Part shown: in pieces, positions 1-5,029 of the stretch
Position numbering within the stretch: the first letter of the stretch is position 1
Layout of the letters: every line of letters starts with the position of its first letter
Origin: an uncultured Amylibacter sp.
GTDB lineage: Bacteria > Pseudomonadota > Alphaproteobacteria > Rhodobacterales > Rhodobacteraceae
Assembly (NCBI GenBank): GCA_937944065.1
Contig: CALDZS010000124.1
Coordinates: forward strand, 1-6,690
Length of the DNA stretch: 6,690 nucleotides
Direction: 5' to 3'
Translations under genes and position numbers: made by a program
The notes under the pieces: model-generated
What the model was told of the DNA's origin: nothing
Seen by the model: the letters and a program-made list of their open reading frames with translations, nothing else
Database searches by the model: none

Positions 1-211
1 ACGACGAATGCTAGAAGACGTCATTGATAATGCCCCGTTCCGACTGATCGGTTGCGGTATTAGCAGTTTGCACGAAGCAGAGGGGGCGGATTTGTACAAT
101 GATTTGCTGGAAGAGGATGCAGAAATCCGCGCGAAAACGGAGCGGGCAACAGATGAAATTCGCAAACGATTTGGTAAGGATGCGATCCTAAAGGGACGTG
201 CTTTGCGTTAG
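1..211 (+). CDS. dinB: DNA polymerase IV (Y-family), C-terminal fragment
   Basis: This is the 3' end of a gene that begins before the window. The frame is open from base 2, and 69 codons precede the TAG at 209-211. The ATG at base 8 is probably internal. The visible protein has the segment PFRLIGCGISSL, then an acidic stretch (EGADLYNDLLEEDAE), then a basic helix ending RKRFGKDAILKGRALR. This pattern is typical of the end of alphaproteobacterial DinB: the last strand of the little-finger domain, then a tail of the form 'AKxERAxDxIRxRFGxDAIxxGR'. DinB is a low-fidelity translesion polymerase that extends primers past damaged bases; the tail normally carries or lies near the beta-clamp contact. 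None of the catalytic palm is in the window, so the call rests on the tail alone. The gene converges with the minus-strand gene ending at 274, and no terminator is obvious in the 62-bp gap. Confidence 0.82.
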   Translation, partial: RRMLEDVIDNAPFRLIGCGISSLHEAEGADLYNDLLEEDAEIRAKTERATDEIRKRFGKDAILKGRALR

Positions 212-273
212 CTTGATCAGGGACCTTATGGATACCTTGTAGGGACGATCACTTTGACAGCCACCATTAAAAG

Positions 274-867
274 TTAAGGAATTCCGTTACTTCCAACTGA
301 TACCAATATAGGCAGAAAGCGGCATCTACCCTTAGAATACCTGATCAATATGCCAACAGGCGCTTTCCGCCAATGAGCAAGGCGAACTCGTGAACCGTTT
401 AGATGACTTATTCCCTCGCCATTTTCTTTCCCATGGGCGCTAACCAAAAACTCACGATCTGTTGGCCAGTTTCCACGGCTATCAAGGACAGATGATCTAA
501 ACCCCTCTTTTTCAAGCCAATCAACAAGCTTCAAAGGTGATTTGAAATGCTCTGCCAAGTGGAACAAGCATATTCTGGCCTGCGGAAGGTTCCGCATTCG
601 ATCCCAGTTAAGTATAATTTTTTCGGCATCACTGGCTTCGCTCTCGCATTCGCTTAAGGAGGGAAACTTGCGCATAGCCCAAACCAAGCTCGCGCGTTCG
701 ATATCAGTAAGTAAAAATCGGCCTTCAGATAGGGGTTTAGCACGAAAGTGGAATCTGTCCGCTATGGGCGTTAGTGGTAGCAAAGTTAACAGAATATAGA
801 GTGCTGGCGAAAGCCCGATCAACAACACTAAATAGTCGAAATACCTGCGTAATTTTAACTTCACCAT
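274..867 (-). CDS. Unrecognised protein with one N-terminal membrane segment
   Basis: A 197-residue protein is read from the ATG at 867-865; an in-frame TTG lies directly before it at 870-868 and could be used instead. I do not recognise a family. A short basic start (VKLKLRR) is followed by a hydrophobic stretch at about residues 10-33 that reads as one transmembrane helix or an uncleaved signal anchor. The rest is soluble and mixed in charge. It contains an RASLVWAMRKFPSL segment near residue 58, a helical-looking stretch around 115-130 (LAEHFKSPLKLVDWLEKEGF), and a basic C-terminus with two cysteines in total after the acidic CESE segment. The positive-inside rule would put the C-terminal domain outside the cytoplasm. 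It lies 63 bp downstream of the N-formylglutamate amidohydrolase gene on the same strand with no terminator visible between them, so co-transcription is possible. A weak GGA upstream could serve as a ribosome site. Length, hydrophobic start and lack of a better overlapping frame support a real gene. Confidence 0.6.
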   Translation of the reverse strand: MVKLKLRRYFDYLVLLIGLSPALYILLTLLPLTPIADRFHFRAKPLSEGRFLLTDIERASLVWAMRKFPSLSECESEASDAEKIILNWDRMRNLPQARICLFHLAEHFKSPLKLVDWLEKEGFRSSVLDSRGNWPTDREFLVSAHGKENGEGISHLNGSRVRLAHWRKAPVGILIRYSKGRCRFLPILVSVGSNGIP

Positions 868-930
868 CAAATGTCCATCGTTCTATCCGCTCAGTATTCA
901 TACAGCACAGGCCAACCTAAAGTTTGCTGC

Positions 931-1791
931 CTACTCTGCTGCATAGCGCAACGGCGCTTGGGAAATTTTCGCCAGTTCAGAGGTAACCAGACCCAACCGT
1001 TCTTTCACCGACGCGTAGTCAGAGTTTGGTTCCAAGCGTTCCTCGTCCATGTAAATACTACGATCAATTTCAACCTGAACCGCGTTGCGGCGTTCCAGCG
1101 GCCGCCCATATGTTCGCAAGATGTGCGCGCCAGCAAAAGGCAGGTTACGTGCGACAATGAAGTCTTGGCGCAGAAAAGCCCGCTCGACTTGGTCGGCAAT
1201 TTCAGGGGCACAAGATGATCCAAATCGGTCACCGACAACTATATCGGGGCGCTTGCCACCGCGCACAGTGATGTTTGCAAGCGCTGATCGGGGCATGGAA
1301 TGACAATCGATCAAAAGACTCTCGCCGTGCTGATACACGCTGCGGTCAAGCAGGGTCAGCAATTGCGCGTGAAATGGGTGATAGGCAGCATCCAGACGCA
1401 CCCGCGCCTGTTCCATGGTAATTTTTCCCGCTCGGATCGCCATTCCGAACGAAACAACCCGAGGAATAACACCCAGTCCAGCGGCGACACGTGGGTTTCC
1501 GCGCAGTTCCAGCGCGCCTTCGATCAAGGCAGTATCAAGTTCGTCCGCCGCGCGATTCAGGTCAACATAAGCACGCGGGAAGCTGGTTGTAATCAACGTT
1601 GCACCGTGATCGGGTGCACTTGCCATCAGATCGTCAACGAACGCATCCTCTGAATTACGGATCTGATGGGCTGTTAGTTGCGAATCTGCAAGGAATTCTG
1701 GCGTATAATTGCGACCACTATGCGGCACAGAAAATACACAAATACTGGTGTTTTTACGCGGGTTTACAACAGATATCGGCGTTTGTGTCAT
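931..1791 (-). CDS. N-formylglutamate amidohydrolase family protein
   Basis: The family hydrolyses N-formyl-L-glutamate to formate and glutamate in the cytoplasm, the last step of one histidine-degradation route (HutG), using a metal-bound water. The 286-residue protein shows the expected order of motifs: VPHSGR (22-27), EDAFVDDL (48-55), PRAYVDLNR (72-80), GLGVIPRV (105-112), YHPFHAQL (138-145), IDCHSMP (161-167), PDIVVGDRFG (182-191) and VQVEIDRSIYMDE (238-250). I start it at the ATG at 1791-1789. The frame stays open to 1974, but that extra 61-residue part is the antisense of the tRNA-Val gene and is not expected to be protein. No strong ribosome site precedes 1791; a TATGCT sequence six bases upstream could be a -10 element of a leaderless promoter, but this is weak. 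No other hut gene is in the window, so the true substrate may differ. The family call is secure, the substrate is not. Confidence 0.9.
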   Translation of the reverse strand: MTQTPISVVNPRKNTSICVFSVPHSGRNYTPEFLADSQLTAHQIRNSEDAFVDDLMASAPDHGATLITTSFPRAYVDLNRAADELDTALIEGALELRGNPRVAAGLGVIPRVVSFGMAIRAGKITMEQARVRLDAAYHPFHAQLLTLLDRSVYQHGESLLIDCHSMPRSALANITVRGGKRPDIVVGDRFGSSCAPEIADQVERAFLRQDFIVARNLPFAGAHILRTYGRPLERRNAVQVEIDRSIYMDEERLEPNSDYASVKERLGLVTSELAKISQAPLRYAAE

Positions 1792-1830
1792 ACGATCAGC
1801 ATAACTGAATATGCAATCGCGCAAAACCCC

Positions 1831-1859
1831 TTGATCCTTGTGGCGACTCCTTTTATAGG
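1831..1859 (+). promoter_or_regulatory. Probable promoter of tRNA-Val (and perhaps rpmJ)
   Basis: TTGATC (1831-1836) and TATAGG (1854-1859) are separated by exactly 17 bp and match the sigma-70-type hexamers at four of six positions each. A GC-rich stretch (GGACGGG) overlaps and follows the -10 element, as is common for stable-RNA promoters under stringent control. The start of transcription would fall near 1866, giving a leader of about 30 bases before the tRNA. This is read from sequence only. Confidence 0.5.
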
Positions 1860-1895
1860 ACGGGTTCGCGTTGGGGGTTTCCCTTGATCGAGATA

Positions 1896-1970
1896 GGGCG
1901 TATAGCTCAGCGGGAGAGCACTTCGTTGACATCGAAGGGGTCACTGGTTCAATCCCAGTTACGCCCACCA
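1896..1970 (+). tRNA. tRNA-Val (anticodon GAC)
   Basis: The complete cloverleaf can be drawn. The acceptor stem GGGCGTA (1896-1902) pairs with TACGCCC (1960-1966). The D stem GCTC (1905-1908) pairs with GAGC (1916-1919). The anticodon stem CTTCG (1921-1925) pairs with CGAAG (1933-1937) around the loop TTGACAT, with GAC at 1928-1930. The T stem ACTGG (1943-1947) pairs with CCAGT (1955-1959) around TTCAATC. The discriminator A and the CCA end are encoded at 1967-1970. GAC reads the valine codons GUC and GUU. No terminator follows directly; rpmJ begins 67 bp downstream. Confidence 0.97.
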
Positions 1971-2037
1971 TCATCTAGATGGGCCCGAGAAATTTAACGG
2001 CCGCGGCACATGTCGCGCCACGACAAAGGAGAAGACC

Positions 2038-2163
2038 ATGAAGGTCAAGAACTCACTTCGCTCGCTTAAAGCGCGCCACCGCGATTGTCGTGTCGTGCGT
2101 CGTAAAGGCCGCGTATACGTAATTAACAAAACTCAGCGTCGCTTTAAAGCACGCCAAGGTTAA
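2038..2163 (+). CDS. rpmJ: 50S ribosomal protein L36, zinc-independent (C-minus) form
   Basis: A 41-residue, strongly basic protein starts MKVKNSLRSLKARHRDCRVV and ends in QRRFKARQG. It is a structural protein of the large ribosomal subunit, placed late in assembly and in contact with 23S rRNA. The start is clear: AAAGGAGAAGACC gives an AGGAG ribosome site seven bases before the ATG. The zinc-binding form of L36 has three cysteines and a histidine; here only one cysteine (Cys17) remains, so this is the C-minus form like E. coli YkgO. It also has the KERH-type insertion seen in that form and in alphaproteobacteria. It lies just downstream of tRNA-Val and is followed by a strong terminator, so the two genes may share one transcript. 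The gene is easily missed because it is so short. Confidence 0.96.
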   Translation: MKVKNSLRSLKARHRDCRVVRRKGRVYVINKTQRRFKARQG

Positions 2164-2183
2164 TCTATTAACCAATTGTTTTG

Positions 2184-2212
2184 AAAAGGCCGCTCTTATG
2201 GGCGGCTTTTTT
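2184..2212 (+). terminator. Rho-independent terminator after rpmJ
   Basis: AAAAG-GCCGC (2184-2193) pairs with GCGGC-TTTTT (2202-2211) around an eight-base loop, with one G-T wobble, and the T run continues to 2212. The stem is GC-rich at its top and the structure lies 20 bp after the rpmJ stop codon. It should end the tRNA-Val/rpmJ transcript and separate it from the WGR gene. Confidence 0.85.
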
Positions 2213-2224
2213 GTGACTTAAGGC

Positions 2225-2253
2225 TTGAGCGGCGATTCGTCGTTCGCTAGAAT
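2225..2253 (+). promoter_or_regulatory. Probable promoter of the WGR gene, placed for a leaderless mRNA
   Basis: TTGAGC (2225-2230) and TAGAAT (2248-2253) are spaced by exactly 17 bp; they match the -35 and -10 consensus at four and five of six positions. A start seven bases after the -10 element falls on 2260, the A of the WGR gene's ATG. No Shine-Dalgarno sequence lies between the -10 element and the ATG, which fits a leaderless transcript. Confidence 0.55.
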
Positions 2254-2257
2254 CGCC
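2231..2257. repeat. Perfect 8-bp inverted repeat inside the WGR promoter
   Basis: GGCGATTC (2231-2238) is repeated in inverse as GAATCGCC (2250-2257), separated by 11 bp. The left arm lies just after the -35 element, and the right arm covers most of the -10 element and ends two bases before the start codon. The placement fits a repressor operator. If the mRNA instead began further upstream, the same repeat would form a hairpin hiding the start codon. No known regulator is recognised from the sequence. Confidence 0.6.
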
Positions 2258-2259
2258 TT

Positions 2260-2490
2260 ATGCCAAGCTGCCTCTTGCATAAAACCAACCCGATACGGGA
2301 TACGACAAATTTCTATCGTTTAGAAATTTGCGCAAACCTGTTCCAAGAATTTTCTGTTCTGCGTGAATGGGGTCGTGTTGGGTATAACGGGCGTCAGATG
2401 ATCCAACTGTTTCCCGATTTGGTCGCGGCATCTAGTGCCGCTGATCGGTTGCGGATCGCGAAAATCAAAGGTGGTTACCAGCGAGGTTGA
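2260..2490 (+). CDS. Small WGR-domain protein
   Basis: The 76-residue protein is almost entirely one WGR domain: FYRLEICANLFQEFSVLREW at about 18-37, the name-giving Trp-Gly-Arg at 37-39, then VGYNGRQMIQLFPDLVAASS and a basic helix ADRLRIAKIKGGYQ. WGR domains bind nucleic acid in eukaryotic poly(ADP-ribose) polymerases; the role of single-domain bacterial proteins is unknown, and a DNA- or RNA-binding role is inference. The ATG at 2260 has no ribosome site but lies exactly where the upstream promoter predicts the transcript to begin. Starting there also gives the LxxxNPxRxxxxFYRLE opening usual for small WGR proteins. The gene follows the rpmJ terminator and ends 2 bp from the stop codon of the convergent minus-strand gene. 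Codons 16-24 hold a 10-bp perfect inverted repeat. Confidence 0.82.
   Translation: MPSCLLHKTNPIRDTTNFYRLEICANLFQEFSVLREWGRVGYNGRQMIQLFPDLVAASSAADRLRIAKIKGGYQRG
2306..2330. repeat. Perfect 10-bp inverted repeat inside the WGR coding region
   Basis: CAAATTTCTA (2306-2315) and TAGAAATTTG (2321-2330) are exact inverse copies around a five-base loop. In the mRNA this would be an AU-rich hairpin starting 46 bases after the start codon. It encodes part of the conserved NFYRLEIC strand of the domain, so it may be partly a by-product of coding constraint. Confidence 0.6.
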
Positions 2491-2492
2491 TA

Positions 2493-4181
2493 TCAGTTCA
2501 CCATCCTAGAAAAGGTTTTTTGATCCATATAACCAGTTGGAGGTAACCCGCCAGCACGCTGATAGCGCGCTATCGCCTGACGTGTTTCCTTGGTCACTTT
2601 GCCATCAGCGGCCCCAGGATTGTGCCCAGATGCTGCCAACTTTTTCTCCACCAGCAGCCAAGCCACCTGAGGAATATTGTAGGAGGCTTCTTGACGTTTT
2701 GCCCTTTCGCGGACTTTCTTGAAAGCTAAAATACGTTTTATCTCACCGATCCGATCCTTGGCGCTGACCGCGAATACGCTGTTTGGATAGACCGCAATAA
2801 ACCGCTGATAACCCGCGATCGTATCCGTCTCTTTTGCAGCGTCCCAGGCTTGCAGCATCGCACCATCTGCGCGCCTTGAATTTTGGCTGTCAATAAACTG
2901 CAACTCGCTTCGCGCCTCTTTGGCGTACAAACCCTCTGGATATTTCCGAAGATAGGCGCGCAATCCATCCTCTTCGCCACCTTTGCCAGTGGTCTCCCAA
3001 TAACGGGTGTCCTGCGCACGGGTTGCTGCTGCGTTACGTTCTGCAGCTGCAGCCAGACGTGCGCGTGCAGTTTTGGCCTGACTGGCCAGATACTGAACTT
3101 CTGACTTGTCCAAAAATGTTGTTGGACTAAGCCCATTCGCCTGTTGCCATGCACCTATCGCTTTGCGCGTTCCTGGACCAAACACGCCGTCGATACCGCG
3201 GGGATTAAAATCCAGAATTGTTAAATCCTGCTGAATCGAGCGCCTTTGATCCCGGGTCAAATTCATTTTCTGTTCAGCCAATTCCGCAGGGGATATATCG
3301 TCGGCAAAGATCAAACGATCGATGGATTCCAAGGCTTGGTTTTTGCGCTGGCTGTTGGGATATCTGCGCAGATAGTCCTCGTATGCCTCAGCAGTGTTTT
3401 CTCTCACTGCGAATTGCCAATAATAGTCTTCGAAATCTGCATCATGCGTTTCGTCAATGATAACTTCATGCCCAATTTTTTCAGGGTTCAGCGTGGTGAA
3501 TCGCGAAATAAATCCACGAGCGCGCACCAGTTCGCCCAGTTTTTGCACTGCCTCGTATGTGGTTCGGTTCGGTACAAAAAGTTGTTGTTGGATCGCCCCG
3601 ACAATATTTCCCGCACGCGAGTCGATAAACAAGACACCCTGCGGTGCCTCAATTGGCCCCAATCCACCATTTAACCCGGGCGCATTTTCGAACCCAAAAT
3701 GTCGACGCCCAAATCGCGAGCGTTTACGGCGCGTATCCCCAACCAAAACCGCGCTGCCGCCTGCATGTTGTGCAGCTTTGTCCAAGATCTTCGAAACGGG
3801 AACTGTGGCGGCGTAGATCGTGTCGATATGCGGCGATTTCAAATCAACGGGCGCCAGATATGCGGTTTGACCGTTATGCAACATGTGACCAGAGAATACA
3901 TAGATGAGACGGTCATTCGGCAATGCAGATGCGTTAAAATCCTCTATCGCCCGAAACAACCCTGCATGAGTAAGGTCGCGGTGACTTTCAACACGGTAAC
4001 CCGCCCTTTCTAGCGTGCTAATGGTACCAAAGACGGCATCCGCGCTGGCACCATTTTTAGCATTTTGATACCGCTCATTCGCGATGATCAGTGCTTGGTC
4101 ATCCGCTTGCACCGATGTTCCTATAAGCAAAGTTGCGCAAACAGTTGCGACAATTGTTGAACGTTTCGCAAGATTGGTCAT
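2493..4181 (-). CDS. Secreted caspase-fold (peptidase C14-like) protein with two peptidoglycan-binding domains; catalytic cysteine lost
   Basis: The 562-residue precursor starts with a signal peptide (about 1-26, cut after SVQA). Residues 29-215 resemble the caspase p20 fold: QALIIANERYQNA, a D/N-rich helix, then DRLIYVFSGHMLHNGQTAYLAPVDL, which carries the catalytic His99 in SGH. The strand that normally ends in DACR is here VLVGDTRR, so the nucleophile is replaced by Thr150. The only cysteine is Cys15 in the signal peptide, so the mature protein has none. Three 37-residue repeats of the form YW..A......AY..YL..YPNS...A...I lie at 254-290, 394-430 and 445-481. Peptidoglycan-binding type-1 domains lie at about 312-368 (GIDGVFGPGTRKAI) and 505-561 (ADGKVTKETRQAI), with an Ala-rich helix near 370-390. 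It should be periplasmic, attached to the cell wall, and act as a scaffold rather than a protease; that is inference. An AAGGG lies about 10 bases before the ATG. It converges with the WGR gene. Confidence 0.85.
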   Translation of the reverse strand: MTNLAKRSTIVATVCATLLIGTSVQADDQALIIANERYQNAKNGASADAVFGTISTLERAGYRVESHRDLTHAGLFRAIEDFNASALPNDRLIYVFSGHMLHNGQTAYLAPVDLKSPHIDTIYAATVPVSKILDKAAQHAGGSAVLVGDTRRKRSRFGRRHFGFENAPGLNGGLGPIEAPQGVLFIDSRAGNIVGAIQQQLFVPNRTTYEAVQKLGELVRARGFISRFTTLNPEKIGHEVIIDETHDADFEDYYWQFAVRENTAEAYEDYLRRYPNSQRKNQALESIDRLIFADDISPAELAEQKMNLTRDQRRSIQQDLTILDFNPRGIDGVFGPGTRKAIGAWQQANGLSPTTFLDKSEVQYLASQAKTARARLAAAAERNAAATRAQDTRYWETTGKGGEEDGLRAYLRKYPEGLYAKEARSELQFIDSQNSRRADGAMLQAWDAAKETDTIAGYQRFIAVYPNSVFAVSAKDRIGEIKRILAFKKVRERAKRQEASYNIPQVAWLLVEKKLAASGHNPGAADGKVTKETRQAIARYQRAGGLPPTGYMDQKTFSRMVN

Positions 4182-4420
4182 GTTAGAAGCCCTTGTTCAC
4201 TAGCAGTTAGGTTAACCTAAGCAATTATTATCAAAACCCAAAGGGATAGTGATTGGCAAAGTCGGGCCACATCTGGTTAAGCATTGATAATCAAGCAAAG
4301 TTATTTAAACATTCAGTACCGTCAGACGAACCGTTAGCATCAAATCCAGCTGAAACGTTGTTTAAAAACCGATACCAGCGTTACTGGACAGACCCTGTAT
4401 AAGGTTGGTAAGCTTGCGAA
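4182..4420. promoter_or_regulatory. Divergent control region between two envelope-type genes
   Basis: This 239-bp gap separates two divergent start codons and must hold both promoters. It is visibly AT-rich. A 14-bp perfect palindrome lies near the pseudocaspase start (4207-4220), with a GATAAT sequence on the minus strand at 4232-4227 that could be its -10 element; no well-spaced -35 was found. On the plus strand TATAAG at 4398-4403 could be a -10 element for the gene at 4421, again without a good -35. TTGAT-A-ATCAA at 4284-4294 is a second, shorter palindrome. I see no open reading frame of note here. Confidence 0.5.
4207..4220. repeat. 14-bp perfect palindrome TTAGGTTAACCTAA
   Basis: The sequence equals its own reverse complement over all 14 bases. 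It lies 26 bp upstream of the pseudocaspase start codon, just after a possible -10 element on that strand, where a bound protein would block transcription. It looks like half of the Gram-positive DtxR box but is shorter; the regulator is unknown. Confidence 0.55.
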
Positions 4421-4918
4421 ATGAGCCGCTCTGCTGGAAAAATAATTAATCGATTTCTTCTACTTGCGTTAGCGATGTCCTTGGCCGTGATCTATCTGGG
4501 GTTCACCGACCACAGAAATAAGCAAGAGGCATGGATAGCCGAGAAAAAGGCGATACTTGAGAATAACCAAATGATCGGTAACGCAGCGATGGCGCAGCAA
4601 GAACAATTTGCGCAGGACAAAGAGGCTTTGCTGGATGAGATGCGCGAATTACAGATTGAGCAGCAAATGACGAAGTTTGAACTGATGGCCGCAGAAACAA
4701 AATTGATGTCGGCCGGGTTATTTGAAATTAAAATACCGCAACAAACTGAAGAAGAGCGCAAGCTGAATAGCTTTCCTTTGAAGGGCGTTCCCATGACATT
4801 GTACGACCTGACATCATTTTACACCTCCGCCCAAATCGAGAAAGATAACGGTTCAACAACGATCACCTTGTTTCGACCTAATGGAGACACTGAAACTAGA
4901 ATTTATGACAGGTTTTAA
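4421..4918 (+). CDS. Unrecognised membrane-anchored coiled-coil protein
   Basis: The 165-residue protein has three visible parts. A short basic start (MSRSAGKIINR) leads into one hydrophobic helix at about residues 11-28 (FLLLALAMSLAVIYLGF). Residues 31-96 are rich in Gln, Glu, Lys, Ala and Met with a heptad look, which indicates a long alpha-helical coiled coil. Residues 98-165 form a small domain rich in Thr, Phe and Tyr, with VPMTLYDLTSFYTSAQI and an ending TTITLFRPNGDTETRIYDRF that looks like a beta hairpin. It is probably anchored in the inner membrane with the coiled coil in the periplasm, where it could pair with itself or a partner. I do not recognise a family. Coding is supported by the clear domain plan. 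The ribosome site is poor (AAGG is about 16 bases from the ATG). It diverges from the secreted pseudocaspase gene, which suggests, but does not show, a shared envelope role. Confidence 0.7.
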   Translation: MSRSAGKIINRFLLLALAMSLAVIYLGFTDHRNKQEAWIAEKKAILENNQMIGNAAMAQQEQFAQDKEALLDEMRELQIEQQMTKFELMAAETKLMSAGLFEIKIPQQTEEERKLNSFPLKGVPMTLYDLTSFYTSAQIEKDNGSTTITLFRPNGDTETRIYDRF

Positions 4919-5029
4919 GGCCGTCCTGTGCGCGAACCAACGACACTTTAAGAACCAACATCATCGATATATTCTAAGCGCCAACACGGTCTTAAATGAC
5001 GCCTAGGACATACCAGTTTCTTTACACAG
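4919..5029. other. Intergenic region between convergent genes with inverted and direct repeats
   Basis: The 111-bp gap separates two convergent genes. TTAAGGCCGT (4915-4924, overlapping the stop codon of the plus-strand gene) and ACGGTCTTAA (4986-4995) form an inverted repeat with one G-T wobble and a 61-bp loop. Inside the loop GAACCAAC occurs twice, at 4934-4941 and 4952-4959, 18 bp apart. There is no T run next to the stems, so this is not a standard terminator. No other gene is seen. Confidence 0.4.

Noticed and set aside
8..211. A complete 67-residue gene starting at base 8
   Set aside because: The frame is open upstream to the window edge and the protein matches the tail of DinB, so this ATG is most likely internal.
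212..273. Repeated AGGGAC and ACCTT motifs after dinB as a terminator
   Set aside because: They are short direct repeats rather than a stem, with only a 5-bp outer inverted repeat (TGATC/GATCA) and no T run.
871..1887. Plus-strand open frames across the amidohydrolase gene
   Set aside because: They overlap one another and lie opposite a gene with clear family motifs. They show no recognisable protein features of their own.
1972..1981. CATCTAGATG palindrome just after the tRNA as a terminator or operator
   Set aside because: It has only ten bases, no loop and no T run, and part of it is simply the base following the CCA end. Such short palindromes are common by chance.
2537..4013. Several short open frames inside the pseudocaspase gene on both strands
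   Set aside because: The 562-residue frame has a signal peptide, domains and repeats; the others are low-complexity shadows with no ribosome sites or motifs.
4137..4181. Lipoprotein signal at Cys15 of the pseudocaspase
   Set aside because: The residues before Cys15 (VATVC) do not fit a lipobox, and the hydrophobic core continues after it to a normal signal peptidase I site near residue 26.
4284..4294. TTGAT-A-ATCAA as an FNR/FnrL binding site
   Set aside because: The half-sites match, but FNR-type boxes have four bases between them; here there is only one, so the protein could not bind in the normal way.
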